Positions 8,659-15,077 of a stretch of 37,750 nt of DNA are shown piece by piece (the stretch's first letter is position 1; every line of letters begins with the position of its first letter). A program made the translations under genes and the position numbers. The notes under the pieces were generated by a model that made no database searches, was not told the DNA's origin, and saw only the letters and a program-made list of their open reading frames with translations. This DNA comes from Acidimicrobiia bacterium (lineage in GTDB: Bacteria > Actinomycetota > Acidimicrobiia > IMCC26256 > JAMXLJ01), in contig JAMXLJ010000018.1 of NCBI GenBank assembly GCA_024281095.1, positions 1 to 37,750 on the forward strand, read 5' to 3'.

Positions 8659-8778
8659 CTACGGAGGCTCGATTGCGTCGACGAAGGCGCGACATCGTCG
8701 TTCGACATACATCGCTGCGGCGATGACACCTGCGATCGCCGTGAGCATGGAAATCAGGATGGTCCGCCTGATCAGCAC
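8659..8778 (-). CDS. Tiny single-helix membrane peptide (39 residues), putative
   Basis: Beginning at the GTG at 8778, the product is one hydrophobic helix (LIRRTILISMLTAIAGVIAAA) followed by a short polar tail ending AFVDAIEPP. A GGAAGGGG site lies 5 nt before the GTG, which favours this start over the ATG at 8835. The perfect palindrome at 8847-8863 is 68 nt upstream, the usual distance in this window. It would be the first gene of the operon with CMD, PPK2 and SulP. No family is recognised and coding status is an inference from start signals and hydrophobicity. Confidence 0.45.
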   Translation of the reverse strand: MLIRRTILISMLTAIAGVIAAAMYVERRCRAFVDAIEPP

Positions 8779-8846
8779 GGCCTGCCCCTTCCGCGAGCAA
8801 CGACCACCGGCAGGGGGAGCGTCGTGCAGCAGCATCCGGCCCGACA

Positions 8847-8863
8847 TCACCCGAGACGGGTGA
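8847..8863. promoter_or_regulatory. Operator-like palindrome, TCACCC-GAGAC-GGGTGA
   Basis: A perfect copy, with one further matched base pair on each side (A...T). It lies 68 nt before the GTG at 8778 and so heads the leftward operon that includes PPK2 and SulP. Confidence 0.78.
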
Positions 8864-8978
8864 TCCCGGCCGGTCGGAGTGACACGGATGTCTCAGGCGG
8901 CGAACGCGGACTGCGCCATCCTGCGGTATACCCGGCGCGGATGAAGCGTGGCCTTCCGGTTCCCTGACGTGGTCCAAG

Positions 8979-8995
8979 TCATCCGGTCCGGGCGA
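8979..8995. promoter_or_regulatory. Operator-like palindrome, TCATCC-GGTCC-GGGCGA (one mismatch)
   Basis: One position differs from the consensus, yet GTCATC and GATGAC at the outer edges (8978-8983 and 8994-8999) also form a perfect wider palindrome. It sits 64 nt upstream of the ATG at 9060. Confidence 0.6.
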
Positions 8996-9059
8996 TGACT
9001 GCGCTACGGGGTGAGCTCACGATGCGGGGGACCCAAGACAAGGTGCTCGAGGAGCCGGG

Positions 9060-9230
9060 ATGCCCTGGTATACGACGTTCGGCGTCATCTATTTCGTGCT
9101 GGGTCTCACGCTTGGCGTGATCAGCATCCGCAGGGGCCATTGGATCATGTTCCTTCTCGGGTTCGTCGTCCCGTTCCTGTGGCTGGTCGGCGCGATGATG
9201 CCGCCCACGCGGCGTGCGCGCGTTCTCTGA
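9060..9230 (+). CDS. Small two-helix membrane protein (56 residues)
   Basis: The product begins MPWYTTFGVIYFVLGLTLG and has two hydrophobic segments, about 5-20 and 27-46, separated by a short basic loop (SIRRGHW), with a basic tail PTRRARVL. GAGGAG lies 5 nt before the ATG. I do not recognise a family. A near-consensus palindrome is 64 nt upstream and the next gene begins 11 nt after its stop, so the two form an operon. It is too short for many gene finders. Confidence 0.65.
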   Translation: MPWYTTFGVIYFVLGLTLGVISIRRGHWIMFLLGFVVPFLWLVGAMMPPTRRARVL

Positions 9231-9241
9231 AGGAGGCCGCA

Positions 9242-9613
9242 ATGCGCGGGTCCCGTCTTCGGCGTGGGCTCCCCTCGAGGGAGCGCTGCGAAGCCGTGTC
9301 GCCGGTAGATGCGATGGTTGCCGCGATCGATGCCGCGCTGCGTTTCGCCGGTTCTCGAAAGCTGCTTGCTCGGAAGGACGTCGGCGGCGTCTTCGCGATG
9401 CTCCGAGTGGCGTCGCCCGTGGCCGATGAGCCCGGGGCCGTGTGCGAAGCCCTGGACCGTGCTCAGAGATCGTTTGCGGGCGACGACGTGATCTCGGGCA
9501 CGGCCCTGGTCGACCGTCTCCTCGATGTCCGGCTCGCGGTGCGTGAGCCGCTCGAGCAGTCGCGGGTCGTGAATTTGGAGGCTTCGGGCGCATTTCGACT
9601 CGTGCGCATGTGA
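9242..9613 (+). CDS. Hypothetical 123-residue soluble protein
   Basis: The product starts MRGSRLRRGLPSRERCEAV and continues as an alternating helical, Ala/Leu/Arg-rich sequence with no membrane segment. A recognisable domain is not apparent. The start is set by AGGAGG at 9231-9236, 5 nt before the ATG at 9242, directly after the stop of the 56-residue membrane protein. The longer open frame from 9011 is not supported. Co-transcription with the upstream small membrane protein is likely. Confidence 0.6.
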   Translation: MRGSRLRRGLPSRERCEAVSPVDAMVAAIDAALRFAGSRKLLARKDVGGVFAMLRVASPVADEPGAVCEALDRAQRSFAGDDVISGTALVDRLLDVRLAVREPLEQSRVVNLEASGAFRLVRM

Positions 9614-9662
9614 CACAACGCGCGCTGGTCGCGCGCCGAGACCTCCGCCGCTGGTTCGAACC

Positions 9663-9872
9663 CTAGATCTCGTTCTTGTCGCTGACGCGCTGTACGTCAA
9701 CGAGCACGAGGCCGAGATCGCTGATCTGCTCGAGTGCCCGGTGGAGCATCGCCTGATCCGGCACTTCGGCCCGCAAGACGGTCTCGGTCGAGATCTCGAA
9801 TCCTTCGAACGCGATTGCGACGCGCTCGCCGATCGCGCCCTTGATCCTGATCTCGTACTCCGCGACGCTCAC
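9663..9872 (-). CDS. Small paralogous protein B of a tandem pair (69 residues)
   Basis: From the GTG at 9872 the product reads VSVAEYEIRIKGAIGER and ends with a LVLVDVQRV stretch. It shares YE-[IL]-R-x-x-G, a VLRA-x-VPDQA-x-LH block and LG-x-x-LVDV with the 74-residue protein just upstream, so the two arose by tandem duplication. Similar small proteins occur widely in actinobacteria without a known function. The start codon overlaps the upstream stop (GTGA), a translational coupling sign. Start from the longer frame at 9950 is unlikely for that reason. Confidence 0.7.
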   Translation of the reverse strand: MSVAEYEIRIKGAIGERVAIAFEGFEISTETVLRAEVPDQAMLHRALEQISDLGLVLVDVQRVSDKNEI

Positions 9873-10093
9873 CGCTTGCCACCTGATCGTCGTGCGGGTG
9901 ACCGCGCCGGTCGAACATCGACGAGCTCGACCCCGAGGGTGTCGATCCACGCGAGGAGTCCGTGCAGGGCGGCCTGGTCGGGCACGCCCGCCCGTACAAC
10001 GCTTTGAACCCTCACGCGCGCGTGGGTGAGGGTCTCCGGAAGACGATCGGAGACGTCACCCTGTACCCGGAGCTCGTACACGAATCCCGACAT
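9869..10093 (-). CDS. Small paralogous protein A of a tandem pair (74 residues)
   Basis: The ATG at 10093 begins MSGFVYELRVQGDVSDRL, with an AGAGG site a few bases upstream. The core VVRAGVPDQAALHGLLAW followed by LGVELVDVR is shared with the downstream paralog, while its basic C-terminal tail (ARSPARRSGGKR) is unique. A perfect palindrome lies 64 nt upstream at 10158. The family is small, soluble and of unknown function. The two paralogs overlap by 4 nt and probably act together, perhaps as a heteromer (inference). Confidence 0.72.
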   Translation of the reverse strand: MSGFVYELRVQGDVSDRLPETLTHARVRVQSVVRAGVPDQAALHGLLAWIDTLGVELVDVRPARSPARRSGGKR

Positions 10094-10157
10094 GTCGAAA
10101 CCTCTGTGTGTCGGGGGGAATTTCACCAGAGCTTCGATGATCTGCCCTGGCGGGTAA

Positions 10158-10174
10158 TCACCCCCAACGGATGA
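10158..10174. promoter_or_regulatory. Operator-like palindrome, TCACCC-CCAAC-GGATGA
   Basis: A perfect copy 64 nt upstream of the leftward ATG at 10093. It lies between the RDD gene (which ends at 10224) and the tandem small-protein pair, so it marks a separate promoter for the pair. Confidence 0.75.
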
Positions 10175-10223
10175 TCCGACGGTTCGCCGGGGTGATTCGG
10201 GCCCGGCGAAACGAGCGGCGCGA

Positions 10224-10745
10224 TCATCGGCGTGCCCGGCGGTCGACGGTCGGCGGCGTGCGCGCGCGGCCCACAGAGCCCGGGTGCGGCGTCCAGTCGT
10301 AGACGACCCGGGTTCCGGCGAGCATGTCGTGCCACGCGCGGCGGCGACGGTCGACGGCCACCCAGGCGAAGCCGACGCCGAGCGACATCACCGAAAGCGC
10401 ATAGCCCGCGACACGAACCAGGGCACGGGCCCAGCTCACGGTGGCCCCGTCGAGCTGCACCACCCGCAGGCCGAGAACTGCCTTGCCGACTGTCTTGCCG
10501 AACAACCACCAGGCGGCCCAGAAGTAGAAGGCCGTCCACGCCGCCAGCATGATCGACGCCACCGTGGCGGAGATCGCGGTGGGGTCGAGACGATTGAAGG
10601 TCAGCACCTGCGCGGTGAGAAGACCGAGCGCGAGCGCCCCGTAGAACGCACCTGCGATCACCGTGACGTCGATCACCAGCGCGGCGGTTCGGCTCACTAC
10701 ACCTGCAACAACTCCGCCCTCGTCCAGTGAAGGCGCGTCGATCAC
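10224..10745 (-). CDS. RDD-family membrane protein
   Basis: The 173-residue product has the RDD hallmarks: an R-x-x-A-x-x-x-D first helix (SRTAALVIDVTVIAG), the loop GKTVGKAVLGLRVV after the second/third helix, and RRRRAWHDMLAGTRVVYD near the end. RDD proteins are small integral membrane proteins, some linked to ion exchange; the substrate is unknown. Its GTG start at 10745 overlaps the TGA of the upstream gene (10742-10744), so it is translationally coupled to it. Confidence 0.88.
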   Translation of the reverse strand: MIDAPSLDEGGVVAGVVSRTAALVIDVTVIAGAFYGALALGLLTAQVLTFNRLDPTAISATVASIMLAAWTAFYFWAAWWLFGKTVGKAVLGLRVVQLDGATVSWARALVRVAGYALSVMSLGVGFAWVAVDRRRRAWHDMLAGTRVVYDWTPHPGSVGRARTPPTVDRRARR

Positions 10746-11422
10746 GCCGGCGCGAGCGGAGTCGGGGCGACGGGTCCCTGCTCGCCCCGCGAGACGTGGG
10801 AATGACGTGCGCGCCCCACAGCTCGGTCCACCAGCGCGTCGGCACCGACGACCCGGGCCCGGGCCTTGTCGAGAACGTGGCCGGTGACGCCACCGCTCGA
10901 CGACAGGATCACATCGGTCAACTCCAGGCCGGCGATGATCTCGTCCAGGCGCAGTCGTTCGACGATCCGATTGACATCGAGTCGTTCGACGATCCAGTCG
11001 GTTAGGAAGCCGGCGGCGAAGTCGAGGCCGACCGCGGCTGTGGCCCGGCTGCGGTTCCGTTCCTCTCTGCCCAGCTCACTCCAAGCCGACAACCGCCGCG
11101 AAACCGGAACACGCACGCCCGCGGGAGCGGTTCGAGCGGCGGCGATCACGGCACGACCCATCCTGTCGGCGCAGTGCCCTGTCGCGCCGACGATGCCCGA
11201 CGACACCTGCCGCGGGCGGCCGCCGGCGCGGCCATCGCGTGCCGGTCCGGCAGCCGCGACGTCGGCGCCGGCCGCGGTCTCGACGAGGCGGGTCAGACCT
11301 GTCCCCAGGAGCATGGCGCTGCCCGCGCCGAGCCGGAAGGTGGCGAGGAGCATTGCGCCCGCCGACGGATGGCGCGCGCTGTCGGCGGGTACCGCCCGTG
11401 CTTCGGACTGATCCGCACTCAC
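10742..11422 (-). CDS. RDD-partner protein with short helical repeats
   Basis: The C-terminal half holds degenerate short repeats: DWIVERLDVNRIVERL, then LRLDEIIAGLELTDVI, followed by a TGHVLDKARARVVGAD stretch. Proteins with this RLDVxxIVxRxDLxxI pattern are found next to, or fused with, RDD domains in many actinobacteria, and here the RDD gene overlaps its stop. The N-terminal half is Ala/Gly-rich with a possible helix near ATFRLGAGSAMLLGTGL. The start is uncertain: GTG at 11422 gives 226 residues, ATG at 11353 is another option, and neither has a clear ribosome site. The open frame to 11836 would run antisense through the divergent flippase gene. Confidence 0.65.
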   Translation of the reverse strand: MSADQSEARAVPADSARHPSAGAMLLATFRLGAGSAMLLGTGLTRLVETAAGADVAAAGPARDGRAGGRPRQVSSGIVGATGHCADRMGRAVIAAARTAPAGVRVPVSRRLSAWSELGREERNRSRATAAVGLDFAAGFLTDWIVERLDVNRIVERLRLDEIIAGLELTDVILSSSGGVTGHVLDKARARVVGADALVDRAVGRARHSHVSRGEQGPVAPTPLAPA

Positions 11423-11456
11423 GAGGGCAGGGTGATCCGTCGCGCCGCCGTCCGCC

Positions 11457-11473
11457 TCATCCCACGCGGGTGA
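11457..11473. promoter_or_regulatory. Operator-like palindrome, TCATCC-CACGC-GGGTGA
   Basis: A perfect copy in the divergent gap between the RDD-partner gene and the flippase-like gene. Nearer the leftward gene (34 nt from the GTG at 11422, 103 nt from the ATG at 11353). Its centre is 43 bp from that of the next copy. Confidence 0.75.
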
Positions 11474-11499
11474 TCGTGAGCAGCGCGACGCGCTCGGAA

Positions 11500-11516
11500 T
11501 CACCCTGGGAGGATGA
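11500..11516. promoter_or_regulatory. Operator-like palindrome, TCACCC-TGGGA-GGATGA
   Basis: A second perfect copy in the same divergent gap, 90 nt before the GTG at 11607. The pair of sites suggests one per direction. Confidence 0.72.
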
Positions 11517-11606
11517 GGTCGAAGCCGGGCAGTGACCGCATCCTCGACATGCCATGCGCGGAGCGCCCGGCGTGGTGTCCCGGTCTGATGCGGGCTCGGG
11601 GGTGCC

Positions 11607-13973
11607 GTGAAAGTCGACGCGACGCGACGAGCAACCCGCGCCACCGTGGAGGCGCCGGATGCTCCCGCGCCACCCGGCCGCTCCCGGCACTGGCGCGAGC
11701 GAGGGTTCGGACCCACGTCGGAGACCCCGTATCGGCGCAGATGGAGCGACTGGATCCGTGTGCTCGTCGCGACGGCGTTGCTCGTGCCGCTGTCGCGTCG
11801 CGCCGGCGAACTGACACAGACCGAGCGCGACATCACGAAGTTGTTCCGCGACCTGCCCGGAGGCCTACACCCGCTGTTTCGCCTGTTCTACGGGCTCGGT
11901 ACGACATGGGCGGTGGGCCTTGTCTTGGCTGCTGCGCTCGTGGGACGCCGCTGGCGTCTGACCCGCGACCTCGCGATCGGGGGAAGCGCAGCGTGGGTCG
12001 TGGCGCGCTGGAGCTTCCCGTTGTCGCGGGTCGCCGTTGTCGCGGCCATCGTGTTCGTGGCCTCGCCGTACGTCTCCCGCCCGACCCGCCGCGTGGGTCA
12101 CGTGCTGCTGTTTCTCCTCGCCGCCGCAGCGATGTACCTCGACGCCGGCAAGCCGGCCGCCATGCTCGGCGGGATCGTGCTCGGGTGGGGCATTGCCGCA
12201 GCCGTCCACCTCGTCTTCGGCTCGCCCGGGGGACGGCCGACTGCGCGGCAGGTCACCGCCGCGCTCGACGAGCTCGGCATCGCCGCTCGCAATGTTCGCC
12301 TCGCGGCGAGACAGCCGACCGGGTTCACGCTCATGCTCGGCACGGACGCGGTCGGACCGCTCTCCGTGCGCGTGATCGGACGGGACGAAAGCGACGGGCA
12401 GGCGATGTCGAGGTTCTGGCGCTTCGTCGTCTACAAGGACGCCGGGCCGCAGCTGTACTTCAACCGTCAGCACGACGTCGAGCACGAGGCCTACACGATG
12501 CTGCTCGCCGAGCGTGCAGGTGTGCGCGTCCCCGCGGTAGTCGGCGCCGGGAAGGCGGGCCCCGGCGCCGCGCTCATCGTCTCTCGGCCGCCATCCGGCA
12601 CTCCGCTCTCCGACGCACCCAAGCCGTCCGTGACCGACGAGCTCCTCTGTTCGGTGTGGCACCAGGTCGCGGTCCTGCGCGCGGCCGGCATCGCGCACGG
12701 ACGGCTGAACTCGGCGGCCGTGGTGCTCGCCGACGCCGGCCCGGCAATCGTCGACTTCGACATCGCCGGGACCACCACCCAGACCGCGCGGAGATCAGCG
12801 GACGTGGCGGAACTTCTGACCTCCACTGCCGGGATCGTCGGCGACGAACGGGCGGTCGCGGCCGCGGTCCGGGAGCTTGGACCGGACGCCGTCGCCGCGG
12901 CCTTGCCGATGCTGCAGCCCGCGGTGCTGTCCCGTGCCACGCGCCACGGGATGAAACACAAGGAGCTCGAGCGCCGCATGACAGCGCTGCGCGAGGAGGT
13001 TGCGCGAGCTACCGGCGTCGAAGTTCCGCCGCTCCAGCAACTGCACCGGGTCAGCGGCTCGAATCTCGCCATGGCGATCGGGACGCTGGTCGCCCTCGTT
13101 GTGCTCATGGGGCAGATCGGGAGCCCACAGCAGATGTGGGAGACGATCAAGAACGCCAACTGGTGGTGGGCCGTGCTCGCCTTCGTCCTGTCGCTGGCGA
13201 CGAACTTCGGGTACGCGATCGCGCTCATGGGCAGCGTGCCAAATCAGCTGCCGCTGCTTACCACCACGGAAACCGAGCTCGCGATGTCGTTCTCGAATCT
13301 TGCAATCCCGGCCATCGGCGGCATCGCGATGCAAATCCGCTATCTCCAGAAGCAGGGCGTTCCGCTTGCTTCGGCAGTGGCCGCCGGCGGGTTTCTGACC
13401 GGCTTCGCGAACGGCGTCGAGTCGATCGCGTTGTTCTGTATCGCGATTGCCTTGTCACCAGCGTCGTTTCGCATCGGCGACATCCCGACCAGCAGCGTCG
13501 TCGCGATCGTGCTGATCGTCATCCTCGTCGCCGGCGTAGCCGCCGGACTGCTCTTCGGCCTTCCACGGCTGAGGCGTCGCGTGATGCCCCCACTCACCGA
13601 GGCGCTCCGCACGCTCTGGTCGGCGTTGCGTTCACCACGACAGCTGGTGCTCCTGTTCGCGGGCAACATCCTGGCCACTCTTCTGTATTCGTTCGTCATG
13701 GTGTCGTGCATCCTTGCGTTCGGCGGGAGCATTTCGTTCTGGACCGTTCTTGCGCTGAACATCGGAGTCAGCACGATCGCGTCGATGGTGCCGGTTCCGG
13801 GGGGCACCACCGCAGTCGGGACAATCGGCATGTCGGGCGGACTCACCGCGGTCGGGGTGAGCACGGAGGTGGCAGTCGCGGCGGTGCTGCTCGACCAGAT
13901 CGTCGTGACCTACCTGCCCGCGGCGATGGGGTGGTTCGCCACGCGGCACCTGATGCAGCGGGGCTACATCTGA
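11607..13973 (+). CDS. Flippase-like (LPG synthase TM family) membrane protein with degenerate kinase-like domain
   Basis: The 788-residue protein has three parts: about five N-terminal membrane helices (45-210), a cytosolic kinase-like region (about 220-470), and a C-terminal multi-helix domain of the lysylphosphatidylglycerol-synthase TM / flippase-like family, ending near PVPGGTTAVGTIGM and a YLPAAMGWF helix. In the kinase-like part, H364-G-R-L-N stands where kinases have HxD, so the catalytic aspartate is missing, while D383-F-D resembles DFG. It is probably a binding or regulatory module. The paralog at 30296-32737 has the same layout. GTG start at 11607, GGGGG upstream. It probably acts in lipid or cell-wall precursor handling (family inference). 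Confidence 0.78.
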   Translation: MKVDATRRATRATVEAPDAPAPPGRSRHWRERGFGPTSETPYRRRWSDWIRVLVATALLVPLSRRAGELTQTERDITKLFRDLPGGLHPLFRLFYGLGTTWAVGLVLAAALVGRRWRLTRDLAIGGSAAWVVARWSFPLSRVAVVAAIVFVASPYVSRPTRRVGHVLLFLLAAAAMYLDAGKPAAMLGGIVLGWGIAAAVHLVFGSPGGRPTARQVTAALDELGIAARNVRLAARQPTGFTLMLGTDAVGPLSVRVIGRDESDGQAMSRFWRFVVYKDAGPQLYFNRQHDVEHEAYTMLLAERAGVRVPAVVGAGKAGPGAALIVSRPPSGTPLSDAPKPSVTDELLCSVWHQVAVLRAAGIAHGRLNSAAVVLADAGPAIVDFDIAGTTTQTARRSADVAELLTSTAGIVGDERAVAAAVRELGPDAVAAALPMLQPAVLSRATRHGMKHKELERRMTALREEVARATGVEVPPLQQLHRVSGSNLAMAIGTLVALVVLMGQIGSPQQMWETIKNANWWWAVLAFVLSLATNFGYAIALMGSVPNQLPLLTTTETELAMSFSNLAIPAIGGIAMQIRYLQKQGVPLASAVAAGGFLTGFANGVESIALFCIAIALSPASFRIGDIPTSSVVAIVLIVILVAGVAAGLLFGLPRLRRRVMPPLTEALRTLWSALRSPRQLVLLFAGNILATLLYSFVMVSCILAFGGSISFWTVLALNIGVSTIASMVPVPGGTTAVGTIGMSGGLTAVGVSTEVAVAAVLLDQIVVTYLPAAMGWFATRHLMQRGYI

Positions 13974-13996
13974 ACCGCCGACATCGCGAAGAGAGT

Positions 13997-14013
13997 TCAC
14001 CCGAAGCGGGTGA
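13997..14013. promoter_or_regulatory. Operator-like palindrome, TCACCC-GAAGC-GGGTGA
   Basis: A perfect copy just after the flippase stop and 74 nt before the GTG at 14088. It separates the HdeD-SHOCT pair from the gene upstream. Confidence 0.78.
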
Positions 14014-14087
14014 CGACAGCGCTTCTCGCGGCTCCGACCATGCGGGGTCGTAGGCCGCACGCAAGCCGGGATGGCGGGAGGGTTCCC

Positions 14088-14669
14088 GTGAGTCGCATCG
14101 AGGTGTGGGCCGTCGACGAAGGCAGGGTCGAGCGAATCACGGAGCACCCTTTCGCTTGGAGGCTGCTCCTGGGTCTGGGGATCGCCTGGATTCTCCTGGC
14201 GATCGTCATACTGTCGTATCACGTCGAGACGCTGACCGCGCTCGCGGTATTCACGGGAATCGTGTTCATCGCCGGCGGTGCGTCCACGATCGTCCGGGCG
14301 TCCAGCGTGCGCAGCCGGCACAGATGGTTGTCAGTGCTCCTCGGGCTGAGCGGTATGGCTCTCGGCGTTGTTCTGCTCCTGTGGCCCGCGCCGACGATGT
14401 ATGTCGTCGCGGTGATGGTCGGGTGGTACCTCGTGGCCATGGGAATCGTCCACTTCGTCGAAGCGCTCTTCCATACCTATGAGCGGTACTGGTGGGCCGG
14501 CATGTTGCACGGCCTCGCCGAATTCGCCATCGGCGCGTGGGCGGCGAGCTATCCCGGCAAGTCGTTGAGCGTCTTCGCGACGCTGATCGGGGTGTACGCA
14601 CTTGTGCACGGGGTGCTGGAGACCTTCGGAGCGTTCGCCTTGCGAGGACTCGAACGGGACCTCGCGTGA
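14088..14669 (+). CDS. HdeD-family membrane protein
   Basis: The 193-residue product begins VSRIEVWAVDEG and then has six hydrophobic helices, with internal similarity between halves (ALAVFTGIVFIAGGAS and VVAVMVGWYLVAMGIVHFVEA) that is typical of the DUF308/HdeD family. HdeD of enteric bacteria is linked to acid stress, but the biochemical role of the family is unclear. I set the start at GTG 14088, with GGGAGGG about 5 nt upstream; the frame to 14010 crosses the palindrome. A SHOCT protein gene follows after 18 nt. Confidence 0.82.
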   Translation: MSRIEVWAVDEGRVERITEHPFAWRLLLGLGIAWILLAIVILSYHVETLTALAVFTGIVFIAGGASTIVRASSVRSRHRWLSVLLGLSGMALGVVLLLWPAPTMYVVAVMVGWYLVAMGIVHFVEALFHTYERYWWAGMLHGLAEFAIGAWAASYPGKSLSVFATLIGVYALVHGVLETFGAFALRGLERDLA

Positions 14670-14687
14670 ACGCGTGTTGAGGGCCTC

Positions 14688-15074
14688 GTGACCATCGCAG
14701 CCACCGACATCGGCTTCTGGCCGGCGATGCTCATACTCTTCGTCTGGGTGCCGTTCGCAATGGCGTGGGTCTTCGCCTTCTTCGATCTGTTCCGGCGCGA
14801 CGACGTCGGCGGGGTGTCGAAGGCGCTGTGGCTCGTCGTCATGGTGCTGCTTCCGCTGGTCGGTACGGTGGCCTATCTCGCTCGCCGTCCGACCGACGCG
14901 GGCGGCCCGGGAAGCTCCGCGGGAGAAATTCCCGGGCGGCGCTTTCATTGGGAGTACTCGGGTCCGGCACCCCGCAGGCTACGCGAGTTGCAGCTGCTCT
15001 CGGACCTCCACGATGCCGGCAAGCTGACGGATGCCGAGTTCGCGGATCAGAAGCGGAAGGTCCTGGCCGCGTGA
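14688..15074 (+). CDS. Membrane-anchored SHOCT-domain protein
   Basis: The 128-residue product has two hydrophobic helices (about 12-35 and 45-66) around a FFDLFRRDDVGGVSKALW loop, a PLDc_N-like layout. A linker follows, then a C-terminal SHOCT motif (LSDLHDAGKLTDAEFADQKR). SHOCT is a short oligomerisation or interaction motif. It is the second gene after HdeD and has a GTG start with GAGGG upstream. Its stop is only 3 nt from the stop of the convergent LAL gene. A close relative is at 26031-26441. Confidence 0.82.
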   Translation: MTIAATDIGFWPAMLILFVWVPFAMAWVFAFFDLFRRDDVGGVSKALWLVVMVLLPLVGTVAYLARRPTDAGGPGSSAGEIPGRRFHWEYSGPAPRRLRELQLLSDLHDAGKLTDAEFADQKRKVLAA

Positions 15075-15077
15075 TGT

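Noticed and set aside
11513-14053. Rightward 846-codon open frame
   Set aside because: Frame-shifted shadow of the flippase-like gene, dominated by Arg, Ala, Gly and His, with no membrane helices.
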